NCBI RefSeq assembly: GCF_014697075.1
Contig: NZ_JACJRE010000049.1
Coordinates: forward strand, 1-55,898
DNA length: 55,898 nucleotides
Source of the DNA: Tolypothrix sp. FACHB-123
GTDB taxonomy: Bacteria; Cyanobacteriota; Cyanobacteriia; Cyanobacteriales; Nostocaceae
Reading direction: 5' to 3'
How positions within the stretch are numbered: position 1 is the first letter of the stretch; each line of letters starts with the position of its first letter. The notes beneath the pieces are model-generated. The model was not told where the DNA came from and did not search any database. It saw nothing but the letters and a program-made list of their open reading frames with translations. This document shows, piece by piece, positions 47,090 through 55,898 of the stretch. Position numbers and translations under genes: made by a program.

Positions 47090-49399
47090 CTAAAAGATCA
47101 TGCTGATCTTGTTGATGACTGACATACTCTGAATACGCCAAACATCGTCTTGCCGAACCAAATTATACCTAACTCGTAAAGTCTCGTCAGAAGACTTCTG
47201 GATTTGACCATTTTGATAAAACTGTGTAACTTCCTTCACCGTAGCTTCGACACTGGCGCGCTTCGATTCGGGATCGGTTTTTTCTACAGATTCTACCTTC
47301 AAATTATGCTCATATTGGCGGTAGCGGTTCGCGGCCTTTTCTCCTTGGGCAATTGACTGCCATAAATCTAAAGATGAACCAGTTAAAATCTGCCGCAAAC
47401 TATCAACATCATGATTTGGCCCTAAAGCTGCTGCTTTAGTGGATAACCAACTCCGAATCACTTCTTCTGCGGTTGCAGTAGTTAAAGACCCCTCTGGTGT
47501 TTGTGGTTTGGTGTCTTTGTCAGGAATCTCTATTGGTGGATTATTAATCGCTATGGATAATGGATTTTCTGGTAACGATGGTACTGGGTATAAAAGATCT
47601 CTGACAAATCCAAAGGTGGTGGAGACTATGAACCAAAAAACAGCTATGACTACCAGAGAAATCAACACAGTCCACAATAGACGCATTTTTCCTCCTAAAG
47701 AATTAGCCAAATTGCGCCTTCTTTGGGGATGACGATGTTCTCTGTTTACCGCGGGATTGGGCTTGCGTTTTTTGCGCTGTTGTGGCTGTCCAGGTGCAGT
47801 CACCCTAGCTGAACCATTCATGCTCTGATGCGGTTCTCTAATGCGTTCCGCAGATGGAAACTGTGATACTGGGTTTTCTGGTGTTTTGCTTCTACCGGAT
47901 GTGGAAGCAGATGACTTGTTCCATCTCGATGGAGAGAAGTTGGGAGACTCCAGCCTTTCCCTAGAAGGATTAGCAGGTAAATCTGGGTCAATTGTTCTGC
48001 CGTGATGGAATTGTCGAGAAAATCCCGGAGAATTGTTGGTATGGCTACTGTTTGTTTGCGGAGGCGACAAAGGCTGTCGGTTGATCGCAGACCATTCATT
48101 AGTTGGTTCTGCATCCGTGGGTAAAGCTTCTAAATAGGTTTGTACCTGTGGTTCAGCAAAGTAGCTTTTGAGAGAAGCTGGCTGTTTTGTCAAATCGCGA
48201 AAGTGGGGAAAAACTTCATGTTGTAACCACTGTTCGCCATATAGACAGAGTCCAGGTAACAAATCTGGAGATTCTTGAGATTTTTCGCGAATAAAAGCTA
48301 AAGCTTCGTATTCTTGACTCAGTTCTAAAACACGGGTGGCCTCTTCAGTTTGTCCCAGTAAAAGGGCACACAGTGATTGTTCTAAATGAACATCTTGGCG
48401 CTTACCCAAACGCATCAGCATTTGCTTGGCTTGACGGATCAAAGCTGGTTGACGTTGCACAAATCCCCGTGCTATCAAGGCATAAACGGCCAAATAAGTA
48501 GCAACAGCAGAAGGACGTTTGCTTTCTGCTTCAAATAACTTGTGTTGTTCTGCAACTGTTAAGTGGTAGCGCAATTGCTGGATAAATCGCAGGAAGTCAT
48601 CTATGTTCAGACCGGATTCATCATTGCCATTGCCATCGATGCCACCGCGATCGTCTAAAATGCTCTGCAATAATTCCAACCCTTGGCTGCGTTCGGCAGT
48701 GTTGGTTTCTGCTAAAGCTAGTAATTCCAGAATCCGATACGGTCGCAATTTATAAAGATCAGCCTGAATTTCTGCTTGAACGCTAGCAAATAAGCCTTCA
48801 CGAGACAGTACTTCTAGACCAGTTTCTAGGGAATTGGCAGCATTTTCATAATGACCTTGTTGCCATTGTTCTCGACCCAGTTCTAGACAAGCTAAAGCGA
48901 TGGTCAAAACAATGTCAGGCCGATCTTCTTGGGACGCTTCGCTGGCAAGATTATTTTGTGTTGTAGCCTTTGCTGCACTGCTTTTATGAACTAAGTAAGG
49001 GCGACCAAGTTTGAGTACAATTTCGTACTCGCCTAGGTCTTGCAAAATCAGTAAAGCACCAACTAATTCGTCTTGAGAAATTTCGATGCTGAGATTGTGT
49101 GAGTCATTCCCACCATGATTATGTCCTGGTGGATGTTCAACTGCTACGGTCGCAGAGGCAGTACCATCAGGGTCATAGGCATGGGCAAGATACAGCTGAT
49201 CGTAACTGCTACGTTCTTTTGGATCTGATAAAACCACGTAAGCTTCTTCTATAAGTTGTTTGCGCGAAGAAATTGCTGCTTGAGAATACTCACGCCGCGG
49301 CAATTGTACAATGCGATCGCTGTATGCTTGCCGCAATTGTTCCTGACTTGCCGCTAACGGTAGTCCTAAAATTCGGTAGTAATCTAGCGGAATTCGCAC
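47090..49399 (-). CDS. ftn2: cell division protein Ftn2/ZipN (ARC6-like)
   Basis: Membrane anchor and organiser of the FtsZ ring in cyanobacteria, ancestor of plant ARC6. The 769 residues begin with a J-like domain (DYYRILGLPLAASQEQLRQAY, to about 70). The HPD tripeptide is absent, replaced by DRIVQLPRREYS as in the family, so it should not stimulate Hsp70. A long helical middle region follows, then a Pro/Ser/Arg-rich linker, one membrane helix (about 588-612, LLWTVLISLVVIAVFWFIV) and a C-terminal domain of the ARC6 intermembrane type (about 650-765). It is a stand-alone gene. Confidence 0.93.
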   Translation of the reverse strand: MRIPLDYYRILGLPLAASQEQLRQAYSDRIVQLPRREYSQAAISSRKQLIEEAYVVLSDPKERSSYDQLYLAHAYDPDGTASATVAVEHPPGHNHGGNDSHNLSIEISQDELVGALLILQDLGEYEIVLKLGRPYLVHKSSAAKATTQNNLASEASQEDRPDIVLTIALACLELGREQWQQGHYENAANSLETGLEVLSREGLFASVQAEIQADLYKLRPYRILELLALAETNTAERSQGLELLQSILDDRGGIDGNGNDESGLNIDDFLRFIQQLRYHLTVAEQHKLFEAESKRPSAVATYLAVYALIARGFVQRQPALIRQAKQMLMRLGKRQDVHLEQSLCALLLGQTEEATRVLELSQEYEALAFIREKSQESPDLLPGLCLYGEQWLQHEVFPHFRDLTKQPASLKSYFAEPQVQTYLEALPTDAEPTNEWSAINRQPLSPPQTNSSHTNNSPGFSRQFHHGRTIDPDLPANPSRERLESPNFSPSRWNKSSASTSGRSKTPENPVSQFPSAERIREPHQSMNGSARVTAPGQPQQRKKRKPNPAVNREHRHPQRRRNLANSLGGKMRLLWTVLISLVVIAVFWFIVSTTFGFVRDLLYPVPSLPENPLSIAINNPPIEIPDKDTKPQTPEGSLTTATAEEVIRSWLSTKAAALGPNHDVDSLRQILTGSSLDLWQSIAQGEKAANRYRQYEHNLKVESVEKTDPESKRASVEATVKEVTQFYQNGQIQKSSDETLRVRYNLVRQDDVWRIQSMSVINKISMIF

Positions 49400-50971
49400 A
49401 GCCTACTTCCCCTGCACCACGATCAACATAAATTCATCTAGAGCATTCCAGGCATGTAAAACCGTGCCATAATAATACCGTGTTGACTTTACACCACAAG
49501 TGTATATTGCAACAACCTGTTTTGTGTTTTCCCGAAATTTGAGTCATATTCTAGTACCTATATTTTGCCTTCGCCTATAAAGCTTCAGCTTTTTGTTTTA
49601 ATTCTTAGTATTTTGATTTTTGATACCTGATATCACCTTTATATACCATCAAAAATTTCTGGTTTTCTCAGTGATGTCAGTCTCAAAGTTGTGTATTTAG
49701 CAATATTCTGACTATCCCATACAGGAGATAGTATTATCCTAAGTAAGTCAAGTTAACTTTTTATACTTTACTCAAATTTAGGTGTATCCTATTTCTGGTA
49801 AAGCTTACCGGATAGCATCAAGCATAGCTTCAGGAATCAAAGCTATGCTGAATACACTGAGTCTTTCTGGTGTAAACCAGACAGACGAACTTGACTAAAA
49901 TATTATGTTTTTGATTTATCTTCAATAGGGTGAGTATTGCTATTTTGGCTTTAAGGCTACATTTTGGTGTAGACATGCTCAACCAATTCACAATAGTTAC
50001 TAAATCTAAATCAATCAACACTTGCGTGTTGATTTTACCAGATGGCACACTACCACTAAAATACAGCTACTGTATAGCGATCGCTTCCTCGCTGGTGAGA
50101 AACATCTTATTTCATGTCTGGGAAATTTAATGATTGATTTTTTTAAGAATTTCTCAATGAATGCCTTTGCATCCCGTGGGATAATTAATGCTTGGTAGAT
50201 TTCCTACTGATAACTAGAGAGAAAAATCATATCATTACTAGATTTAAATTACAATTATCTACCTGAGCATTTATTCAGATTAGGCAGTTTCATCCTGGTT
50301 TTTGCCAAATTGTTCGTGGCTATGCAGAAAGCAAGCTATCCTGGTTGGTAGCTTATAAAGGGGTGCGGAGTTAACTTCACAGAGTGGTTGAGACTGTAGG
50401 CTACTATCCTCACAAAACCTGGGCGAAAAAATTGATAATTAAAAATTAAAAGTAAAAAATTCACCCATTCCCTAATGTTCATTTAGGTAAATATGGTTTG
50501 AGCATTGACTTTGGTAAACACTAGCCTGTTAAATAGCTAATGCTCAATCAAAGCCAGTTCTGGAAAATTCTCAAAATCCCAATCCCAGGGGGGATAAGGT
50601 TTTTGTCAGTTGTCAGGCTTGAGGTTTGTTAAACCCTTACTAGTTGTCAGTTGTCCAAAAATCTGCCAGTACTACCACAGTTTTCTCTGGGGAAAATAAA
50701 AAACAAAACGGGGCGATCGCGATCGGATGGGGCATTGAACTCCTGCCAAAAACAACTGACAATTGACAAAGCGCAAAGTCGAGTTAGTTTTATAGGCTAG
50801 TCTCCTGACTTGAACGAACTGGTATTGATTTGAGGAACCCTCAGAGCGGATGGTAGTTCATTTAAGTGGCGGAACATTGCCAATGGACTGTTTCAACTTT
50901 GTCAGAAAGGACAACTGACAACTAAAGCGCGGTAAATTTCATTTTGATGCGACAGGGATACTAAACAAATA
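49400..50971. other. 1.57-kb gene-free region with strong hairpins
   Basis: The longest gap in the window. It includes a perfect 10-bp stem (AGCATAGCTT 49821-49830 with AAGCTATGCT 49840-49849), a TCTGG/CCAGA stem at 49866-49881, and TTGTCAGTTGTC / ACAACTGACAA text near 50600-50660 and 50905-50930. Two 60-72-codon frames near 49830-50130 are not convincing. The last 200 bases should hold the pdhA promoter. Non-coding RNA is possible near 49740-49900. Confidence 0.5.
49821..49881. ncRNA. possible structured RNA (two adjacent hairpins)
   Basis: A perfect 10-bp stem with a 9-base loop and a second hairpin only 17 bases on. There is no coding frame that explains them. I cannot name an RNA family. 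Confidence 0.25.
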
Positions 50972-52009
50972 ATGGTTCAAGAACGCACATTACCCACTTT
51001 TAATACCGCTAAAGTTCAGATTACCAAAGAAGAAGGCTTGCGGTTGTACGAGGACATGGTTCTCGGCAGATCTTTTGAAGACAAATGCGCCGAAATGTAC
51101 TACCGGGGCAAAATGTTTGGTTTTGTCCATTTATACAACGGTCAAGAAGCAGTTTCTACTGGCGTGATTCAGGGGGCGATGCGACCAGGAGAGGATTATG
51201 TATCCAGTACCTACCGCGACCACGTTCACGCTTTGAGTGCGGGAGTTCCAGCCAGAGAGGTAATGGCAGAGTTATTTGGTAAAGCCACAGGTTGTAGCAA
51301 AGGCCGTGGTGGTTCCATGCACATGTTTTCTGCGGAACATCGCTTATTAGGTGGCTATGCTTTTGTGGCTGAAGGTATTCCTGTAGCATCTGGCGCAGCT
51401 TTTCAAAGTAAATACCGCCGCGAAGTATTGGGAGACCAAAGTGCTGACCAAGTAACAGCTTGCTTTTTTGGCGATGGTGCAGCCAACAACGGTCAGTTTT
51501 TTGAAACCTTAAATATGGCAGCTTTATGGAAACTGCCAATTCTTTTTGTGGTAGAAAATAATAAGTGGGCAATTGGCATGGCTCACGATCGCGCCACTTC
51601 TGACCCAGAAATCTACAAAAAAGCCAGCGTGTTCAACATGGCAGGTGTGGAAGTAGACGGGATGGATGTTTTGGCTGTGCGTGCCGTCGCCCAAGAAGCC
51701 GTCGCCCGCGCCCGTGCAGGTGAAGGGCCGACCTTAATTGAAGCGTTAACTTACCGTTTTCGCGGTCACTCCCTAGCAGACCCAGACGAACTACGCAGCA
51801 AAGCTGAGAAAGAATTCTGGTTTGCCCGTGACCCAATTAAGAAGTTGGCAGCTTATTTAGTGGAACACAATTTAGCAACTCAAGAAGAACTCAAAGATAT
51901 CGATCGCAAAATTCAGGCACTCATTGAAGACGCAGTGAAATTCGCTGAAAGTAGCCCTGAACCAGATCCTAGTGAGTTATATCGTTTCGTGTTCGCAGAA
52001 GACGAGTAG
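50972..52009 (+). CDS. pdhA: pyruvate dehydrogenase E1 component, alpha subunit
   Basis: Thiamine-diphosphate subunit that decarboxylates pyruvate in the oxidative acetyl-CoA route. The 345 residues carry the family segments [41 protein letters not shown] and the ThDP motif [18 protein letters not shown] followed by NN. The phosphorylation-loop-like [15 protein letters not shown] is present. The beta subunit and E2 are elsewhere, as usual in cyanobacteria, where pdh genes are dispersed. Together with pflB it gives the cell both an aerobic and an anaerobic pyruvate-to-acetyl-CoA route. Confidence 0.96.
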   Translation: MVQERTLPTFNTAKVQITKEEGLRLYEDMVLGRSFEDKCAEMYYRGKMFGFVHLYNGQEAVSTGVIQGAMRPGEDYVSSTYRDHVHALSAGVPAREVMAELFGKATGCSKGRGGSMHMFSAEHRLLGGYAFVAEGIPVASGAAFQSKYRREVLGDQSADQVTACFFGDGAANNGQFFETLNMAALWKLPILFVVENNKWAIGMAHDRATSDPEIYKKASVFNMAGVEVDGMDVLAVRAVAQEAVARARAGEGPTLIEALTYRFRGHSLADPDELRSKAEKEFWFARDPIKKLAAYLVEHNLATQEELKDIDRKIQALIEDAVKFAESSPEPDPSELYRFVFAEDE

Positions 52010-52067
52010 ATAAGGGTTAGGCTTCGGCTCCGCTCAGCCGAACGGGGCTAGGGAAGGGGGACAAGGA

Positions 52068-52147
52068 ATTTTAGATTTTAGATTTGCGATAGCGCAGCGT
52101 TAGCGAGTCCGCGAGCGTCTTTTGGATTTCAATCTAAAATCTAAAAT
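52068..52147. repeat. 17-bp inverted repeat with palindromic core
   Basis: ATTTTAGATTTTAGATT (52068-52084) and its exact inverse at 52131-52147 flank 46 bases of GCGATAGCGCAGCG-type text. It sits between pdhA and the epimerase-like gene and could form a long hairpin in the message. Confidence 0.75.
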
Positions 52148-52170
52148 CCAAAATCCAAAATTGTTTCTCT

Positions 52171-52194
52171 GCCCAATGCCCCATGCCCCATACC
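52171..52194. repeat. heptamer repeat (CCAATGC/CCCATGC)
   Basis: GCCCAATGCCCCATGCCCC lies just before the ribosome binding site of the epimerase-like gene. Same STRR family as 9834. Confidence 0.7.
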
Positions 52195-52210
52195 TATTAA
52201 GGAGAAATTT

Positions 52211-53080
52211 GTGTTTTCGATAGCAACTCAACAGCAGCAATACAAAACCTATATTCTTTCTGATGAAACTGCTGGTTCTCAGATAGAAGTTGTTCCCGAA
52301 CGGGGGGGTATTATTACCCGTTGGCGCGTCCAAGGGCAAGAAATTCTCTATTTAGATGCAGAACGCTTTACTCATCCTGATTTGAGCGTTAGGGGTGGAA
52401 TTCCGATTTTATTTCCGATTTGCGGGAATTTACCGGATAACACTTACACCTATAACGGTCAAACCTATAGCTTGAAACAGCATGGTTTTGCCCGTGATTT
52501 ACCTTGGCAAGTTGTTGACCAAGTAACAAGCGATCGCGCTAGTCTAACTTTAGTCCTCAACAGCAACGAACAAACACGCGCTGTTTATCCGTTTGAGTTT
52601 CAACTGGCTTTTACCTATGAACTCCAAGGTAATACCCTAGCAATTCACCAGCAGTATCAGAATTTGTCCACTGTGCCATTGCCTTTTTCGATGGGCTTCC
52701 ATCCCTACTTTGTGACTGCTGATAAAGATCAACTAGAGGTTTCCATCCCTTCTAGAGAATTTCAAGACCAAAAAACTAAACAAATTCATCCCTTTGATGG
52801 TAAATTTGATTTTGGTCTGGATGAAATCGACGTTGCCTTTAAGCAGCTAACTAGTCAATCTGCTTCTGTGGTAGATAACAGCAGAAAATTAAGGTTGACA
52901 TTAGATTACGGCAAAGAATATCCTATATTGGTCTTTTGGACAGTTAAGGGTAAAGAATTCTATTGTCTAGAGCCTTGGAGTGCGCCCCGCAACTCGCTCA
53001 ACAGTGGCGAACATCTGACTGTTCTAGAGCCAGGTACTAGTTACCAAGCATCTGTAAAGTTAACAGGTAATTTCTTCTAA
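52211..53080 (+). CDS. aldose 1-epimerase (mutarotase) family protein
   Basis: Soluble beta-sandwich enzyme of the mutarotase/hexose-6-phosphate epimerase group, 289 residues. GTG is the start because AAGGAG lies about six bases before it. Family landmarks are VPERGGIITRW, RGGIPILFPICGNLPDN, the acid/base His in LKQHGFARD and the second His in MGFHPYF, with the C-terminal EPWSAPRNSLNSG. The substrate (free sugar or sugar phosphate) cannot be assigned. It lies about 200 bases after pdhA, across repeats. Confidence 0.9.
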   Translation: MFSIATQQQQYKTYILSDETAGSQIEVVPERGGIITRWRVQGQEILYLDAERFTHPDLSVRGGIPILFPICGNLPDNTYTYNGQTYSLKQHGFARDLPWQVVDQVTSDRASLTLVLNSNEQTRAVYPFEFQLAFTYELQGNTLAIHQQYQNLSTVPLPFSMGFHPYFVTADKDQLEVSIPSREFQDQKTKQIHPFDGKFDFGLDEIDVAFKQLTSQSASVVDNSRKLRLTLDYGKEYPILVFWTVKGKEFYCLEPWSAPRNSLNSGEHLTVLEPGTSYQASVKLTGNFF

Positions 53081-53086
53081 AACCCC

Positions 53087-53117
53087 TTTACAAAACTACA
53101 GATGTCTGTGCTATAAT
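53087..53117 (+). promoter_or_regulatory. tRNA-Lys promoter
   Basis: TTTACA (53087-53092) and a perfect TATAAT (53112-53117), 19 bases apart, end 25 bases before the tRNA 5' end. Confidence 0.6.
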
Positions 53118-53142
53118 CAGCAAGTTGCGAAAACAACGGAAC

Positions 53143-53214
53143 GGGTCGCTAACTCAACGGTAGAGTACTCGGCTTTTAACCGATTAGTTCCGGGTTCGAA
53201 TCCCGGGCGACCCA
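53143..53214 (+). tRNA. tRNA-Lys (UUU)
   Basis: GGGTCGC and GCGACCC form the acceptor stem, with discriminator A. The D arm, anticodon stem CTCGG/CCGAT (one G-T pair) around CTTTTAA, and T arm CCGGG-TTCGAAT-CCCGG all fold. CCA is not encoded. Confidence 0.97.
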
Positions 53215-53231
53215 TTTACAAGAAAACAATG

Positions 53232-53269
53232 CTCGCCTTGACTCGAAAGTAGAGGCGAGTTTTGTTTTT
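53232..53269 (+). terminator. tRNA-Lys terminator
   Basis: CTCGCCT (53232-53238) pairs with AGGCGAG (53253-53259), followed by TTTTGTTTTT. It lies 17 bases after the tRNA end and has the form of an intrinsic terminator. Confidence 0.75.
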
Positions 53270-53526
53270 AGGGAGAAATTGTGGATGCGATCGCCTAAGA
53301 CTGATAATAAAATTCCTTAGACTTGAGTCTAGTTGAAAAATGCTTCCTCTCTAGAAGAGGCGATCGCGCTTAGATAACGTAAAAAGTACAGTCAAAATAG
53401 TTGCAACGAAATCAAGCGATCGCTCTAACGAATGGTGATGGTGTGTTCCCATCACAGAAATCTGGTTTTAGATGAAATGTTATCTGAAGGAAAGTACCTT
53501 ACCAAAGAGATGCGATCGCACCGTCC
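53270..53526. other. gene-free, HIP1-rich gap
   Basis: About 257 bases with four HIP1-type GCGATCGC sites or variants and no coding region. It separates the tRNA terminator from the convergent DUF4157 gene. Confidence 0.4.
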
Positions 53527-55710
53527 CTATTCGCCCCTATTTTCATAAGCTCTTGACGTTGCTTGTTCAAGTCGCTCAAACCTATGGCGCTCAACACCGT
53601 ACGCCAAGTTTAAGGCATCAAGTATAAAGTTCAAGTTATTAACATAACCTCGGAAAGCATAACGAGGTCTCCTTGCTTCATCATAAATGAGCTGCATATC
53701 TTCTGGGCTTATTGCATATTGGGAACCTGCTTCCTCAAGCTGTTGGGCTGTAAACTCACTGAGTCGTTCTGCTAATTCGGCTTTAGCTGCGTATCCCGAT
53801 TGCTCACTCAGGAGAGAGATTACCAGTTCTCGTGCATCTTCGATATACTGCGTATTACCTCTCATCGTGTTACCAATGTCTATACCTGCAATTCGTCCTA
53901 TTTGCATACCTGCACCATCAACCCAGTTAATGAGTTCGACACCAAGAATGTCAGTATCATTATTCCGAACACCCTCTGAAAATCTCTGTTCAAACCATCG
54001 GTGCCAAGATCCATTACCTCGTACATATTCCCGCTCTTTCCAATGTCTAACCGCTCTGAAAAGCTGACCAGCTAAATTCGTATCTACTTCAAGCGGGTGT
54101 AGCTCAAAAACTCTTCTGATTTTTGATTCAATATTGTATAAATCAACGCTATCTGGATTTATCGGTATTACACTTCTTCGTCTACTTCTACGATTATGAC
54201 GAGCTGCTCTGGCAGTAGCAACCATTTCAGCATAAACCTGTGTTTCATAGAAGAGGCTTAGTAAACTAGCAATGGCTGCAACGCCAACAATTACCCTTTG
54301 AGGGCGATGTGCTTCAGGATGTCCACCCCTCAGATCGCGAGGGCCTACATGTGGTGCCACAAGGTCAACAAATTCAATACCTTGTCTCCGCAGTGTGTCT
54401 GTTACTCCTTGAGCCAAGCCAGCAGCATTACTAACAATTATGCGTACACGTCCTGGAGGAGAGCTACCGCTAGAAATGGACGCACGCGTTTGTCTTAAAA
54501 GTCTAAGAATATCCTGTCGATTACGCAGTTCTTGAGCTGACATGCCCTCAACTTGTCCAATCAGACGAGAAATATTGTTTTCCAAATTTCGGGTAATGGC
54601 ACTTGCACTACTTATACTCCTTGACGTGCTGATAGCTTTATTATCAAGAATATGCAATTCGCGAGTCCGAGTATTGTAAGCTACGCCGTCTAGTCCAGGT
54701 TGTGTAACGCCATGGCCACCGGCTCCACTTGGGCCTTCAATGAAAATCCAACCATTTTCACGACTGTAAGCAAAACCCATTGTTTGCTCACCTATATGAC
54801 CTCTCGCATGAGGTGGATACATTGGATGAGGTACTGGAATACCGCTTTGTCCTTGGTGTTCAACAAAAGCTTCCTCAACCTGCTGATCGGTTTCAGGATC
54901 AAGGTCATCCCTTTGTAATACTTGTCTACTAGTATTTTGCTGCACTACATGGGTTAATTCATGGGCTGTCAACTCATTATTCCCTGGTGCTTTCCCTTCG
55001 CCAAAATAAACATCACTACCATGAGTAAACGCCTGTGCGCTCAAATCTCGGTTCATCTGTACAGCTTCCCGATTGGTATGCACCCGCACCTGGCTGAAGT
55101 CAAAACCAAATCTGGGTTCCATAAAACTTCGCACTTCACTTGATAATGGACTCCCCCCGCCTTTACTACTATTTAGCTGACTTTCAATACTATCCCCCGC
55201 TTCCAAGCTGCTATTACTAGCTCTTTGTAATATCTGTCTTTGGATAGATGTATTTAAAGGTTTAGGTTTAATTTTATCTTCTTCCTCTGATATAGCCTCC
55301 CGTTGCACTACTGGAGATGTGTTTGGCACTTCCTCTAATGATTTTTGCCGTTGTACAGTGGGTGCTGGCATTGACATGACTTGGTGCGCCATCATGTCGG
55401 CTTCTTGTTCATACTTATCCCCCACTTCTCCCACCGTCAATTTTGCTTGGGGATGACGCACAGGTATGCGGCTAATGTCATGACTAATTGGCTTTTCTTT
55501 GAATGCTTCTTGTTCTGATGATTGCTCATCATTAGACTGTATTTCTTGCAGTTCAGTTGATACGTCAGCTGCTGTTTGAATTACATTATTTGTTGGTAAA
55601 CCAAAGCCGCGCACCGGATTCGCTAGTTTTGTAGTTGTAGGTGAAACAAGAGATGAATGCGCAAAAGTTGATGGGGTTGCTTTCTTGGCTGCAAAGGTGC
55701 GCTCTCTCAT
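53527..55710 (-). CDS. DUF4157 (eCIS core) protein with nuclease-like C-terminal region
   Basis: Probable cargo of an extracellular contractile injection system, 727 residues. I chose the ATG at 55710 because GGAGG lies five bases before it; an ATG at 55722 overlaps that site. A low-complexity head leads to the DUF4157 domain (about 185-265) with PLSSEVRSFMEPRFGFDFSQVRVHT and the zinc-peptidase motif HELTH at 250-254. After it, a region at about 300-460 has LDGVAYN (D341) and HILDNK (D356, K358), the spacing of a PD-(D/E)XK-type nuclease core. A short hydrophobic patch (about 471-487) and a helical tail follow. No sheath, tube or other eCIS gene lies in the window. Toxin activity is inferred. 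Confidence 0.85.
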   Translation of the reverse strand: MRERTFAAKKATPSTFAHSSLVSPTTTKLANPVRGFGLPTNNVIQTAADVSTELQEIQSNDEQSSEQEAFKEKPISHDISRIPVRHPQAKLTVGEVGDKYEQEADMMAHQVMSMPAPTVQRQKSLEEVPNTSPVVQREAISEEEDKIKPKPLNTSIQRQILQRASNSSLEAGDSIESQLNSSKGGGSPLSSEVRSFMEPRFGFDFSQVRVHTNREAVQMNRDLSAQAFTHGSDVYFGEGKAPGNNELTAHELTHVVQQNTSRQVLQRDDLDPETDQQVEEAFVEHQGQSGIPVPHPMYPPHARGHIGEQTMGFAYSRENGWIFIEGPSGAGGHGVTQPGLDGVAYNTRTRELHILDNKAISTSRSISSASAITRNLENNISRLIGQVEGMSAQELRNRQDILRLLRQTRASISSGSSPPGRVRIIVSNAAGLAQGVTDTLRRQGIEFVDLVAPHVGPRDLRGGHPEAHRPQRVIVGVAAIASLLSLFYETQVYAEMVATARAARHNRRSRRRSVIPINPDSVDLYNIESKIRRVFELHPLEVDTNLAGQLFRAVRHWKEREYVRGNGSWHRWFEQRFSEGVRNNDTDILGVELINWVDGAGMQIGRIAGIDIGNTMRGNTQYIEDARELVISLLSEQSGYAAKAELAERLSEFTAQQLEEAGSQYAISPEDMQLIYDEARRPRYAFRGYVNNLNFILDALNLAYGVERHRFERLEQATSRAYENRGE

Positions 55711-55898
55711 CTCTACCTCCATTAATGGCTGATACGGTGCATATTTTGATAAATTTTATACTTTTTATAGAAGCGATCGCTATCGACTTAAGTATAACCC
55801 GTATTCCGCACTTCATTATGAAGCATAAAGAACTACATAGCTGTACTGAAGCAAAAGGTAAATAATAATACAATTAAAAACCAGGAACCAGACATTTA
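55711..55898. other. right edge, upstream of the DUF4157 gene
   Basis: AT-rich, with one HIP1 site near 55772. It should contain the promoter of the DUF4157 gene. Nothing else is recognisable. Confidence 0.35.

Noticed and set aside
49830-50130. Two opposing 66-72-codon frames in the long gap
   Set aside because: They overlap each other on opposite strands and lack ribosome sites; one overlaps strong hairpins. A gene relic cannot be excluded.

Overview
The window looks like chromosome from a filamentous, probably heterocyst-forming cyanobacterium (Nostocales type). Signs are the very frequent HIP1 octamer GCGATCGC, tandem heptanucleotide repeats between genes, and genes typical of the group: the phycobilin lyase CpcT, the ARC6-like division protein Ftn2/ZipN, cyanobacteriochrome-type GAF domains, MenD for phylloquinone, and an NtcA-type promoter in front of an ammonium transporter. 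Species cannot be fixed from the sequence alone. No rRNA operon, CRISPR array, phage or intact insertion sequence is visible. Two tRNA genes are present, Cys(GCA) and Lys(UUU).

Layout. 0.4-6.8 kb: a REC-PAS-GGDEF regulator, folB divergent from menD, a secreted TPR protein behind a zinc alcohol dehydrogenase, and a doubtful Cys-rich small ORF. 6.8-9.3 kb: a decayed patch with a MITE-like element and a NACHT-family (STAND) gene that has lost its NTPase core. 9.3-14.8 kb: an unknown helical protein, oligopeptidase A (prlC), pyruvate formate-lyase (pflB) and tRNA-Cys. 14.9-20.2 kb: cpcT, a secreted TPR protein, then a membrane protein with a GrpE-like tail next to a membrane-anchored Hsp70/actin-like ATPase. 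20.4-25.5 kb: a minus-strand cluster (LAL/MalT-type regulator, DJ-1/PfpI, DUF3703, methyltransferase, frameshifted DUF1772-like protein). 25.7-30 kb: a giant CheB-CheR-PAS-histidine kinase-REC hybrid.

30.7-34 kb: an unknown small protein, a B12-binding radical SAM enzyme and dnaN. 34.3-39.2 kb: a four-GAF histidine kinase with three Cys-His bilin-site candidates, and an ArsA/Get3-like ATPase with an alpha-crystallin-like tail that ends in a terminator built from HIP1 palindromes. 39.4-41.9 kb: two small cyanobacterial proteins (one DUF2358) and a zinc-ribbon Ser/Thr kinase whose DFG motif is lost. 42.2-45 kb: an NtcA-type promoter, an Amt transporter and a phosphodiester-glycosidase-like lipoprotein. 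45.1-49.4 kb: a DUF4912 protein and Ftn2. 49.4-51 kb: a long gene-free stretch with strong hairpins. 51-53.2 kb: pdhA, an aldose-1-epimerase-like gene and tRNA-Lys. 53.5-55.7 kb: a DUF4157 (eCIS core) protein carrying a nuclease-like toxin candidate.

Most genes are single housekeeping or signalling units. Those that seem to work together are the GrpE-like/Hsp70-like membrane pair, the regulator-led cluster at 20-25 kb, adh with its TPR neighbour, and the two small genes at 39.4-40.4 kb. The best candidates for undescribed biology are the membrane Hsp70-like pair, the orphan eCIS-type effector, the PFL without an adjacent activase, the kinase lacking DFG, and the repeat-derived hairpins and terminators.
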